DNA from: Actinophytocola sp963825445
GTDB lineage: Bacteria > Actinomycetota > Actinomycetes > Mycobacteriales > Pseudonocardiaceae
NCBI GenBank assembly: GCA_963825445.1
Contig: CAWGTM010000011.1
Location: forward strand, 124,001 to 188,000
Direction of reading: 5' to 3'
Length of the DNA stretch: 64,000 nt
Positions 55,342 to 62,980 of the stretch are shown in pieces (position 1 is the stretch's first letter; each line of letters opens with the position of its first letter). The position numbers and the translations under genes are program-made. Below the pieces are notes generated by a model, which was given only the letters and a program-made list of their open reading frames with translations, was not told where the DNA came from and did not search any database.

Positions 55342-56472
55342 CTACAGCGACGCGGCCACCTCCGCCGGCGACGGCATGGCCGCGAGTTCGGCGCCCAACG
55401 CCTTGGCCGCCAACCGTTCCGGGCCGTCGGCCAGCAGCGCGCCGACGGCCGCGCCGATCGCGCCGGGGACCTGTTCCTCGTTGGTCAACGCGCGACCCGC
55501 ACCCACCCGTTGGATGGCGGCCGCGTTGAACGGCTGGTCCGCACCCTGCGGCAGGATCAGCTGCGGCAGCCCGTTGGCCACCGCGCCCAGCGTGGTGCCG
55601 GCGCCGCCGTGGTGGATGGCCACGTCGACCTTGGCGAGCACCTGGGCCTGGGGCACGAACCGTTCGGTGTGGACGTTCGCCGGCAGGTCGCCCAGCAGCG
55701 CCGGGTCGCCTTCCGGGCCCACGGCCACCAGCACGTCCACGTCGTGGGCCGCCGTCTCCAGCACGGCCCGCCGCAGGACCTCGACCGCGCCGTACGCGAC
55801 CGTGCCGAGCGTCAGGTAGGCCCGCGGTCGGGTGGCCGGCGCCTCGAGCCACGAGGGCAACGGCGCGGGCGGCGCCCACGGCACCGACCGGATCGGCAGC
55901 CGGCTGGCCGGGAGCGGGAACGGGTTCTGCAGCGACGGCGGGACCACGTCGAAGTAGCCGCCCGGCAAGGAAGCCAGCTCGCTCGGCGGGCCGCCGGGCC
56001 ACCGTTCTGCCTGATCGGCCAGCGCCACCTCGTACAGCGACGAGAGGAACGGGTTCCACAGGCCGAGGCTGAACGCGATGGCCCGCACGCCGCGCAGGTC
56101 GGCGGCGAGCGCCGCGCCGACGTTCGTGACCTCGTAGATCACCAGGTCCGGCCGCACCCGCTCGAACAGCTCGAGCAGCACCGGTATGGCCCGCCGCGGG
56201 CAGGACTCGCCGAACATGGCCTTCGGGAAGCCCAGCGGGTCCTCGTTCGCCGGGTCCCGCAGCTCCGGGTGGTTGGCGAACACGTCCTGCTCCATCTCCT
56301 GGAGCGTGAGGCCCGGGGGCATCCCGTAGACGGTCGGCAGCGGCAGCTGGTCCATGAACGGGTCGCCGGCGGCGATCGTCACCTCGTGGCCGGCCTCGGC
56401 GCACGCGACGGCGAGCGGGAGCAGCGGGTAGAGATGCCCGTAGGCGGGCTGGCTGGCGAAAATGATGTTCAC
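55342..56472 (-). CDS. GT1 glycosyltransferase (macrolide-type, UGT superfamily)
   Basis: 376 residues, GT-B fold: N-terminal Q-P-A-Y-G-H-L-Y-P-L-L-P-L acceptor site and C-terminal donor site V-D-V-A-I-H-H-G-G-A-G-T-T-L-G-A, with L-P-Q-G-A-D-Q-P-F-N-A. Close in style to macrolide-inactivating or natural-product glycosyltransferases. GTG at 56472 because the protein should start V-N-I-I-F-A-S-Q. Divergent from the MFS gene 79 bases away. An exporter gene next to it suggests a resistance or detoxification role, not a biosynthetic cluster. Confidence 0.88.
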   Translation of the reverse strand: MNIIFASQPAYGHLYPLLPLAVACAEAGHEVTIAAGDPFMDQLPLPTVYGMPPGLTLQEMEQDVFANHPELRDPANEDPLGFPKAMFGESCPRRAIPVLLELFERVRPDLVIYEVTNVGAALAADLRGVRAIAFSLGLWNPFLSSLYEVALADQAERWPGGPPSELASLPGGYFDVVPPSLQNPFPLPASRLPIRSVPWAPPAPLPSWLEAPATRPRAYLTLGTVAYGAVEVLRRAVLETAAHDVDVLVAVGPEGDPALLGDLPANVHTERFVPQAQVLAKVDVAIHHGGAGTTLGAVANGLPQLILPQGADQPFNAAAIQRVGAGRALTNEEQVPGAIGAAVGALLADGPERLAAKALGAELAAMPSPAEVAASL

Positions 56473-56551
56473 GACTCGTTTATCGATCCCTCGGGCTCGG
56501 GTGTGACGGTCCACTAAGGTGCGGGAACAGGGTCGAGCTGGGGGGCTGACA

Positions 56552-57817
56552 GTGGTTGACGCGACGCGAAGAGTGACGTTCCGGGACGTGTTCGGGGTCC
56601 GGGAGTTCCGGTGGCTCTGGTTCGCCGAGCTGATGTCGATCGCCGGTGACCAGCTCGCCAGGGTCGCACTGTCCATTCTGGTCTACAACGACACCGGGTC
56701 GGCCGCACTCACCGGCCTGACCTACGCGCTCACGTTCGCGCCGTCGATCCTCGGCGGGATCCTCCTTTCCGGACTGGCCGACCGGTTCCCGCGCCGCGAC
56801 GTGATGATGGTGGTCGACTTCCTGCGCGCCGGTCTGATCGCGCTCGTCATGATCCCCATGCCGTTCTGGGCGATGTGCGTCCTCGTCGGGTCGGTCTCGT
56901 TCCTCAACCCGCTGTTCAAGTCCTCCCAGGTGTCCCTGCTCCCCGACATCCTGGAGGGCGACCGGTTCACGGTCGGCATGGCCATCCGCAGCATGACCAT
57001 CCAGTCGGCGCAGGTGCTCGGCTTCTTCGGCGGCGGTCTGTTACTCATCACCGTCGACCCGCGCCTCGCGCTCGGACTGGACGCGCTGACGTTCCTCGCC
57101 TCCGCGCTGTTCATCCGCTTCGGCCTCCAGAAGCGGGCGGCCGCGTCGGCGAGCGCAGACCGGCCGCCGTTCCTGAAGTCCATGGGCCAGGGCGGCCGGC
57201 TGATCTTCGCCGACCCCGCGCTGCGGGTGTTGCTCCTGTTCACCTGGCTGGCCGGCCTGATCCCCGTCTACGAGGGCATCGCCGCGCCCTACGCCGACCT
57301 CGCGGGTGACGGCAACGCCGCCGCGCTCGGCCTGCTGCTGGCGGCCGACCCGGTGGGCAGCGTGATCGGCGCGGCCGTCTACACCAAGTGGGTGCCGGCC
57401 AGGGCCCGCCCGGGGCTGCCGGGTGTGCTGACCGTCCTCACCGCCATCCCGTTGCTGTTCTGCCTGCTGGAACCCGGGTTGTTCTCGTCGGTCGTGCTGT
57501 TCGCCGTGTGCGGCGGGCTCGGGTCGGTCGCGCTCATGCAGGCCACCGTCACCTACACGCTCCAGGTCCCCGACGAGCGGCGGGGCCAGGCCATCAGCTT
57601 GTCGAACACCGGCCTCACCACGATCATGGGGCTCAGCCCGCTGGCCGGCGGTCTGCTGGCCGACCAGATCGGGGCGTACAACGCGGTGGCGGTGTTCGGC
57701 GGCATCGGGCTGGCGCTCGCGATCCCGCTGGCGCTGGCCTGGCGGCGGATCGTGAACCAGGACACGGATCGCTGGATCCCCAGCGAGGACAAGGAAACCA
57801 GCGAGGCAGCCACATGA
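56552..57817 (+). CDS. MFS exporter
   Basis: 421 residues, 12 helices, MFS of the EntS/DHA3-like group: L-W-F-A-E-L-M-S-I-A-G-D-Q, L-A-D-R-F-P-R-R-D-V (motif A) and S-S-Q-V-S-L-L-P. GTG at 56552 after GGGGGG; it ends overlapping the FAH gene (ATGA). Substrate unknown; efflux likely. Confidence 0.85.
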   Translation: MVDATRRVTFRDVFGVREFRWLWFAELMSIAGDQLARVALSILVYNDTGSAALTGLTYALTFAPSILGGILLSGLADRFPRRDVMMVVDFLRAGLIALVMIPMPFWAMCVLVGSVSFLNPLFKSSQVSLLPDILEGDRFTVGMAIRSMTIQSAQVLGFFGGGLLLITVDPRLALGLDALTFLASALFIRFGLQKRAAASASADRPPFLKSMGQGGRLIFADPALRVLLLFTWLAGLIPVYEGIAAPYADLAGDGNAAALGLLLAADPVGSVIGAAVYTKWVPARARPGLPGVLTVLTAIPLLFCLLEPGLFSSVVLFAVCGGLGSVALMQATVTYTLQVPDERRGQAISLSNTGLTTIMGLSPLAGGLLADQIGAYNAVAVFGGIGLALAIPLALAWRRIVNQDTDRWIPSEDKETSEAAT

Positions 57818-58572
57818 GGATCGTCCGATACGAGACAGCCGACGGTGCCCGCTGGGGCGTCCTGGAAGACGACGTGGTGCACGCCGCCGAGGGCACGCCG
57901 TTCGTGGACCTCCGCGCCACCGACCCGGTGGGCCCGCTGGCCGAGACCCGGCTGCTGGCGCCGGTCACCCCGAGCACCGTGTTGTGCGTCGGCCGCAACT
58001 ACCGCTCCCACGCGGAGGAGTTCGGCAACAAGGTGCCCGACGAGCCGCTGCTGTTCCTGAAGCCCCCGGCGGCCGTGATCGGCCCGGGCGCGGAGATCGT
58101 GTACCCGACCCTGTCGCAGCGGGTGGACCCGGAAGCCGAACTGGTACTGGTGATCGGCCGGGAAGCGCGCCACGTCAGGGCGGACGACGCGTGGTCGGTG
58201 ATCGCGGGCTATACGTGCGGCAACGACGTGACCGCCCGGGACATCCAGAAGTCGGACGGCCAGTGGACCAGGGGCAAGGGCTTCGACACGTTCTGCCCGA
58301 TCGGCCCGTGGGTGGAGACCGACTTCGACCCCACGGACGTGGCCGTGTCGTGCACGGTCGACGGCGAACGCCGCCAGCACGGCCGGACGAAGGACCTGAT
58401 CTTCCCGATCCCTCATCTGATCGAGTACGTCACTCGGTTCACGACGCTACGTCCTGGTGACGTGATCCTGTCGGGCACCCCGGAGGGCGTCCGCCCGGTG
58501 CGGCCGGGCAACACGATCACCGTGGAGGTGGCGGGCCTCGGCGCACTCACCAACCCGGTGGTGGCGGAGTAG
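57814..58572 (+). CDS. Fumarylacetoacetate hydrolase family protein
   Basis: 252 residues. D-P-E-A-E-L-V-L-V-I-G and C-G-N-D-V-T-A-R-D are the metal-binding Glu/Asp motifs and active site of the FAH family; G-K-G-F-D-T-F-C-P-I-G-P-W and L-S-G-T-P-E-G-V complete the fold. Members hydrolyse or decarboxylate 2-oxo acids, including homoprotocatechuate products (HpcE-type). Coupled to the MFS gene. Confidence 0.9.
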   Translation: MRIVRYETADGARWGVLEDDVVHAAEGTPFVDLRATDPVGPLAETRLLAPVTPSTVLCVGRNYRSHAEEFGNKVPDEPLLFLKPPAAVIGPGAEIVYPTLSQRVDPEAELVLVIGREARHVRADDAWSVIAGYTCGNDVTARDIQKSDGQWTRGKGFDTFCPIGPWVETDFDPTDVAVSCTVDGERRQHGRTKDLIFPIPHLIEYVTRFTTLRPGDVILSGTPEGVRPVRPGNTITVEVAGLGALTNPVVAE

Positions 58573-59703
58573 TCAGGCGGCCAGCGCGGTCGGCTTGCCC
58601 GCCACCGCGGCGGCCACCAGCCGGTCCACGCCAGGAAGGCCCGACAGCCGCATCGACAGGCGACGCAGTCGAAGCTCCATCGACGACCGCGGGAGGAACC
58701 ACCGCATCGCGCGACGGGCCACCTCCTGCTTCTCCGTGACCACCGGACGCCACTCGCGCTCGTACGCCGCCAGCGCCCGCGCCACCGGCAACGACCGCAG
58801 CCGTTCGGCCAGCACGTACCCGCCCGCCAGCCCCAGCGACGCGCCCTGGCCCGCCAGCAGCGACACCGCTCCGCACGCGTCGCCCACCAGCGTGACCCGC
58901 CCTCGGCTCCACTCCGGGAGTTCCACCTGGGCCACGTGGTCGTAGTAGATCTCGGTCGGCAGCTGCGACAGCACCCTCGGCACCAACCAGCCCATGCCGC
59001 CGTACACCGACCGCAGCGCCGCCGCCGGATCGGCCGGCAGCTCCCGGTCGGTCGTGCGGTGCGCGGTGAACGCCGCCACCCGCCCGTCGCGCAGGCCGTA
59101 CAGGCCCAGCTGCCGGTCCACCGTGTCGGTCACGCAGAAGCGGCCGGCCACCTGTGCGTGAACCACCGGGTCGTCGAAGATGAACGCCGCCGTGTGGAAA
59201 CCCAGATGGCGCAACGGATCCCCGCCGAAGGTCAACGACCGCACCGTGGAGTGGATGCCATCGGCGCCGATCACCAGGTCGGCCTCGTGGACGTCGCCGG
59301 AGGCTGTGGTCACCGCCCCGTCCGCGACGGCCGTGACCGGCGACGAGAACCGCACGCCGGTGGAAAGCCGTTCCCGCAGCGCCGTCTCCAGATCGGGACG
59401 CATGATGCTCAGCAGCCGGCCACCCACCGTGGCGGCGAACCTCGCGAAACTCAGCCCACCACGGCGTTTGCCGAGAGCGTCCACGTAGCTCAGGTCCTCG
59501 ACCTGGCCCCGCAGCTCCAGCAACCGTGGCAGGACACCGAGCGCGGCGGCCGCGTCGTAGCCCGGGCCGAAGAAGTCGATCATGTAGCCCTGGGTCCGCG
59601 GACCCGGTGCCTTCTCCAGCACCACCACCTCCCACCCGATGTCCGTCAACCGGTTGGCCACCGCCAACCCCGCTATCCCCGCACCACACACCACTGCCTT
59701 CAC
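58573..59703 (-). CDS. FAD-dependent aromatic monooxygenase
   Basis: 376 residues, PHBH-fold flavoprotein: FAD motif V-V-C-G-A-G-I-A-G-L-A at the N-terminus, DG motif V-I-G-A-D-G-I-H-S-T-V-R, and G-D-A-C-G-A-V-S. Resembles TetX/rifampicin-type and salicylate-like hydroxylases. GTG at 59703 overlaps the TetR stop, so the regulator is first in the operon. It may modify an aromatic antibiotic or pollutant. Convergent with the FAH gene and abuts it. Confidence 0.88.
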   Translation of the reverse strand: MKAVVCGAGIAGLAVANRLTDIGWEVVVLEKAPGPRTQGYMIDFFGPGYDAAAALGVLPRLLELRGQVEDLSYVDALGKRRGGLSFARFAATVGGRLLSIMRPDLETALRERLSTGVRFSSPVTAVADGAVTTASGDVHEADLVIGADGIHSTVRSLTFGGDPLRHLGFHTAAFIFDDPVVHAQVAGRFCVTDTVDRQLGLYGLRDGRVAAFTAHRTTDRELPADPAAALRSVYGGMGWLVPRVLSQLPTEIYYDHVAQVELPEWSRGRVTLVGDACGAVSLLAGQGASLGLAGGYVLAERLRSLPVARALAAYEREWRPVVTEKQEVARRAMRWFLPRSSMELRLRRLSMRLSGLPGVDRLVAAAVAGKPTALAA

Positions 59704-60257
59704 CGCACGCTCCTTCCCAACACCGGGGCCACCACCCGAGCGGTCAGGCCCGGATCCAGCGCCCGGTGCACCATGACCCCGTCGATGGCCGCCATCACGG
59801 TCGCCGCCGTGTCCACCGGATCCGGCACACCCTGCGCGGTGAGCCAGTCGGCGAACTTTCCCCGCACGGCGGCCACGACCGACGCGACCTCGGCCGCCAG
59901 CGACGGATCGCGCGTGGCCGCCAGATACGTCTCCACGAACAGCAGCGACACCGGGTCGCGGCCGCTGTACTCGTCGAGTCCGCCGAGCAACCGGTCCACC
60001 GCGTCCTGCGGCGTCGTGGCCTCGGCCAGCACCTCCTCGACCTGGTCGGCCAACTGCCCGATCACGCCGAGGGCCGCCTCGGACAGCAACGCCCGCAGCG
60101 ACGGGAAGTGGTAGTGCACGAGCCCACCGGCCACCCCCGCCCGCTCGGCCAGCAGCCGAGTGCTCACGGCCGCCCAACCCCGCTCGGCGATCAACTCGGC
60201 GGCGGCCGCCAGCATTCGCTGCCGCACCTCGTGGCCGCGCTCGGCCGACGTCACCAT
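59700..60257 (-). CDS. TetR-family regulator
   Basis: 185 residues: N-terminal HTH (A-A-A-E-L-I-A-E-R-G-W, S-T-R-L-L-A-E-R-A-G-V, L-V-H-Y-H-F-P-S), C-terminal ligand domain. ATG at 60257 with AGGAGG six bases before it; an in-frame TTG at 60263 is less likely. Autoregulates through the tandem sites upstream (inference) and controls the monooxygenase. Confidence 0.9.
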   Translation of the reverse strand: MVTSAERGHEVRQRMLAAAAELIAERGWAAVSTRLLAERAGVAGGLVHYHFPSLRALLSEAALGVIGQLADQVEEVLAEATTPQDAVDRLLGGLDEYSGRDPVSLLFVETYLAATRDPSLAAEVASVVAAVRGKFADWLTAQGVPDPVDTAATVMAAIDGVMVHRALDPGLTARVVAPVLGRSVR

Positions 60258-60268
60258 CCCCAACCTCC

Positions 60269-60294
60269 TGGTCGATCGCCCTGGTCAATTGCCC
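60269..60294. promoter_or_regulatory. Tandem 13 bp operators upstream of tetR
   Basis: TGGTCGATCGCCC (60269-60281) and TGGTCAATTGCCC (60282-60294) are immediate tandem copies, each also an imperfect dyad around CGATCG and CAATTG. They lie next to the TetR start, so they are likely TetR binding sites. Confidence 0.55.
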
Positions 60295-60398
60295 AACCAT
60301 AGCACGTGAACGAATTTTCATGCGGGTACCGGGTTTCCGCTTCATGTTCGCTGGGTATGCAAGGTGTGGAGCAGCCGCAGACCTTGCTGGAGCCGGTC

Positions 60399-60686
60399 AT
60401 GTTCAGTCAGCACGAAAAACGACAGCTCGATGAGATCGAGGAGTGGTTCCAGGAATGGGACCCGGAACTCGCTCGCAAGCTGTCCCACCAGTTGACCACC
60501 ACCCCGCCGGCGGAACGCACGCCGACCGGACTGATCGTCTTCCTCTACGCCATCGGCGGGTTGTTCCTGCTGCTCGGCGTGGTCACCGGCAACATCGTGG
60601 TGATCGTGTCGGGCATCGCGGCGACGACCGGTGGCATCCTCGCCTCCCGTCAGCACACGCGGGAGCTAGATCCACCCAAGCCGTGA
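60399..60686 (+). CDS. DUF3040 family small membrane protein
   Basis: 95 residues: M-F-S-Q-H-E-K-R-Q-L-D-E-I-E-E-W, typical of DUF3040, then two membrane helices (about 45-63 and 66-83) and a charged tail. Role unknown. ATG at 60399 because the family starts here and GGAG precedes it. Its last 21 bases overlap the AOR gene on the other strand. Confidence 0.82.
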   Translation: MFSQHEKRQLDEIEEWFQEWDPELARKLSHQLTTTPPAERTPTGLIVFLYAIGGLFLLLGVVTGNIVVIVSGIAATTGGILASRQHTRELDPPKP

Positions 60687-62309
60687 CCGCAGCCGGGTGA
60701 CCCCGGCGGCGAAAGCGGTGCGATCGAGCACCGCGCCGGCCAGCCTGCCGCCGTCCACCGGCAGGTCGAAGAACCGGTCGGGCAGTGTGTCGGCCGAGGC
60801 GGGAATGCCCTCACGCAGGTTGTACTCCCGCATGAGCGCCAACCGCGTGCGTCCCCACCTCCGGATGAGCGAGGGCGTGACCGGCCGGCCGGTGACCGTC
60901 GCGAGCAGTTCGGCGGCCGACTCCTCGGTCAGGTTCCGGGTGGGTGGCGCGGCGAACAGACACAGACCGGCGGCGTCGTAGCCGCTCCACAGTTCCATCA
61001 ACCCGGCCACGAAGTCCACTTTGGACTCGTTCAGCATGGCCATGGGAAAGCTCGCGCCGGCCCGTGCGATGAATCGCTCCTCGCCGTCCACCGGGTCGAA
61101 GTCGATGTCGTGCTCGACGCCGTCGTAGCGCGGGCCCAACGGGTGCACCGCGTAGGCGAGGGCCAGCCCGTGGGAGCCACGCGGATCGAACGGCGGGATC
61201 TCGATCCCCTTGCTGTGCAACGCATACGGCTCGGCCGCCGGACCCAGCGCGGCGGCCGCCCTGGCCACGCCCTCGGCCAGCAGGTCGCCCTCGCCCGTCC
61301 TGTCTACGACAGCCTCCGGTCGCAGCGCTGGTTCCCTGCCCAGTTCGCGGTGGAACGCCAGCACCCCGCCCAGCGACACGGGATCGACGCCGACCTGGTG
61401 GCACCACCGGTTCCATTCGAGCACCTCGTCCAGGTCGTGAACCCCCAACTGCGCGGCGAACACGGCCACCGCCTCCTGGTGCAGCGTCCCGGAGTCGTCC
61501 GGCGCGAACGACTTCAGGCAGTCCTGGGGACACCCCGGACATCCTCCGGCCGACCGGTGCAGTCGCGCCGTGAAGTCCGCCGCACCGAACGAGAACCCCA
61601 CCCGTGAGGTGGCGAAGTTCGCCGCGCCCAGGTAACCCTCCTGCCCGGGCGCCGGCCACGCGCCGAAGCCCGGCGGCTCGAACTCCGTGCGTGTCAAGGG
61701 ATTCACCAACAACTCGTCCACGTAGTCCCGCGTCACCCGCGTCTCGGGAACGGGCCGCGGCGAACCCCCGACCACCACGATCGCCTTGCAGCGCTTGGCT
61801 CCCAGCACCGCCCCGAGCCCCATGCGCGCGGCGGGATAGCCGAGATCGGTGACCACCGACGCGAACCGGACCCGCCGCTCCCCCGCCGGTCCGATGGCCG
61901 CCACGTGCGCGCCCGGGTGCCGTTCGCGCAGCCACGCGGTGGTCTCACGCGTCCCGGCGCCCCATACGGGCGTCGCGTCCAGCACGCGGGTCTCCTCGGG
62001 CGTGACCAGGACGTACACCGGACCGTCCGCACGGCCGCTCAGCACCAGCGCGTCGTAGCCGGTGTCCGCGAGCGCCGGACCGAACGGCCCGAAGACGCGG
62101 CTCTCACCGATGCCACCGGAAAGCGGCGACTTGGCCACCACCGTGCACCCGGGCAGCGCCAACGCCCGACGCGAGTTGCCCACCGCGAACACCACCAACG
62201 CCGCCGGGTCGAACGGATCGAGCCCCGCGGGAGTCCGGTCGAGCAGCAACCGCACCCCGCCGATGCCCGGCTCCCCCAGGTCGGCGATCCGAGTGACGGC
62301 GAGAGTCAC
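60666..62309 (-). CDS. Aldehyde:ferredoxin oxidoreductase-family enzyme (tungsten type)
   Basis: 547 residues of the AOR family, which uses a tungsten or molybdenum bis-pterin and a [4Fe-4S] cluster to oxidise aldehydes to acids. Seen: V-V-A-K-S-P-L-S-G-G-I-G-E, G-L-G-A-V-L-G-A-K-R, cluster motif C-P-G-C-P-Q-D-C with a distal Cys in A-A-G-L-C-L-F, and the pterin-binding Y-A-V-H-P-L-G. The N-terminus is a little shorter than usual. GTG at 62309, five bases after the membrane protein gene. No ferredoxin, pterin or tungstate genes are near, which is unusual in an aerobic actinomycete. Confidence 0.88.
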   Translation of the reverse strand: MTLAVTRIADLGEPGIGGVRLLLDRTPAGLDPFDPAALVVFAVGNSRRALALPGCTVVAKSPLSGGIGESRVFGPFGPALADTGYDALVLSGRADGPVYVLVTPEETRVLDATPVWGAGTRETTAWLRERHPGAHVAAIGPAGERRVRFASVVTDLGYPAARMGLGAVLGAKRCKAIVVVGGSPRPVPETRVTRDYVDELLVNPLTRTEFEPPGFGAWPAPGQEGYLGAANFATSRVGFSFGAADFTARLHRSAGGCPGCPQDCLKSFAPDDSGTLHQEAVAVFAAQLGVHDLDEVLEWNRWCHQVGVDPVSLGGVLAFHRELGREPALRPEAVVDRTGEGDLLAEGVARAAAALGPAAEPYALHSKGIEIPPFDPRGSHGLALAYAVHPLGPRYDGVEHDIDFDPVDGEERFIARAGASFPMAMLNESKVDFVAGLMELWSGYDAAGLCLFAAPPTRNLTEESAAELLATVTGRPVTPSLIRRWGRTRLALMREYNLREGIPASADTLPDRFFDLPVDGGRLAGAVLDRTAFAAGVTRLRSRLGWI

Positions 62310-62314
62310 GCGGC

Positions 62315-62881
62315 TCAGTCGTTCACGGGCGTACGTTCGGCCAGGATCAGAGACGCCGCGACCGTGGCGAACAGCGCCACGCCGGAGCCGACGCCCGCCA
62401 CCACGCCGATCGTGCCGGCCGAGCCGCCCACGATGCCGATGACGAAGCCGATCACGCCGAGCACGGTCTGCACCCCGCCGAGCCACAGGTACAGGTTCAC
62501 GTGCCACACGCGGGCCAGCCCGATGAAGTGGACGCCCACCACGACCGCGATCCACGCGACCGCGAACTCCGGTCGCTCGAACACCGCGTTCAGCACGAAG
62601 AGTCCGCCCATGAGCGCGATGCCCTCGATGCCGACGATCGTCCAGTAACGACGATCGGAGAAGCCGCCGTGGTCCATGTCCGGGCGGCCACCGGGCAGGC
62701 GGCTCGCACGCAGGATTCCCAGCAGCAGCACGACTCCCACGACCGCGCCGGCGATCCGCACGATAGTCGGCCAGTTGCCGGGCAACCCGCCGCTGTTCAC
62801 CAGAACGAACACCAACCCGAAGGTGGTGGCGATCAGAGATCCGATCACCAGGCCGATCGGTCGGGTACCCGTGGATGTCAT
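62315..62881 (-). CDS. Membrane protein linked to the AOR gene
   Basis: 188 residues with about six helices, including I-G-L-V-I-G-S-L-I-A-T-T-F-G and F-I-G-L-A-R-V-W-H-V-N-L-Y-L-W. No recognised family. ATG at 62881. Same strand and close spacing to the AOR gene point to a shared transcript; it may anchor the enzyme or move its electrons, but no cofactor ligands are obvious. Confidence 0.65.
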   Translation of the reverse strand: MTSTGTRPIGLVIGSLIATTFGLVFVLVNSGGLPGNWPTIVRIAGAVVGVVLLLGILRASRLPGGRPDMDHGGFSDRRYWTIVGIEGIALMGGLFVLNAVFERPEFAVAWIAVVVGVHFIGLARVWHVNLYLWLGGVQTVLGVIGFVIGIVGGSAGTIGVVAGVGSGVALFATVAASLILAERTPVND

Positions 62882-62918
62882 GGGGCACACGATACGGAAC
62901 GGCCCGGAAAACACGGCA

Positions 62919-62952
62919 CCCCGGGCTCGAGGGGCGTCGCTCGAGCCCGGGG
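62919..62952 (-). terminator. Terminator of the Ig-repeat protein gene
   Basis: Perfect 13 bp stem CCCCGGGCTCGAG/CTCGAGCCCGGGG with an 8-base loop. It follows the stop at 62981 on the reverse strand and separates that gene from the membrane-protein/AOR operon. Confidence 0.8.
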
Positions 62953-62980
62953 CTTGCCGCGGGTCTGTCACATGCGGGGC

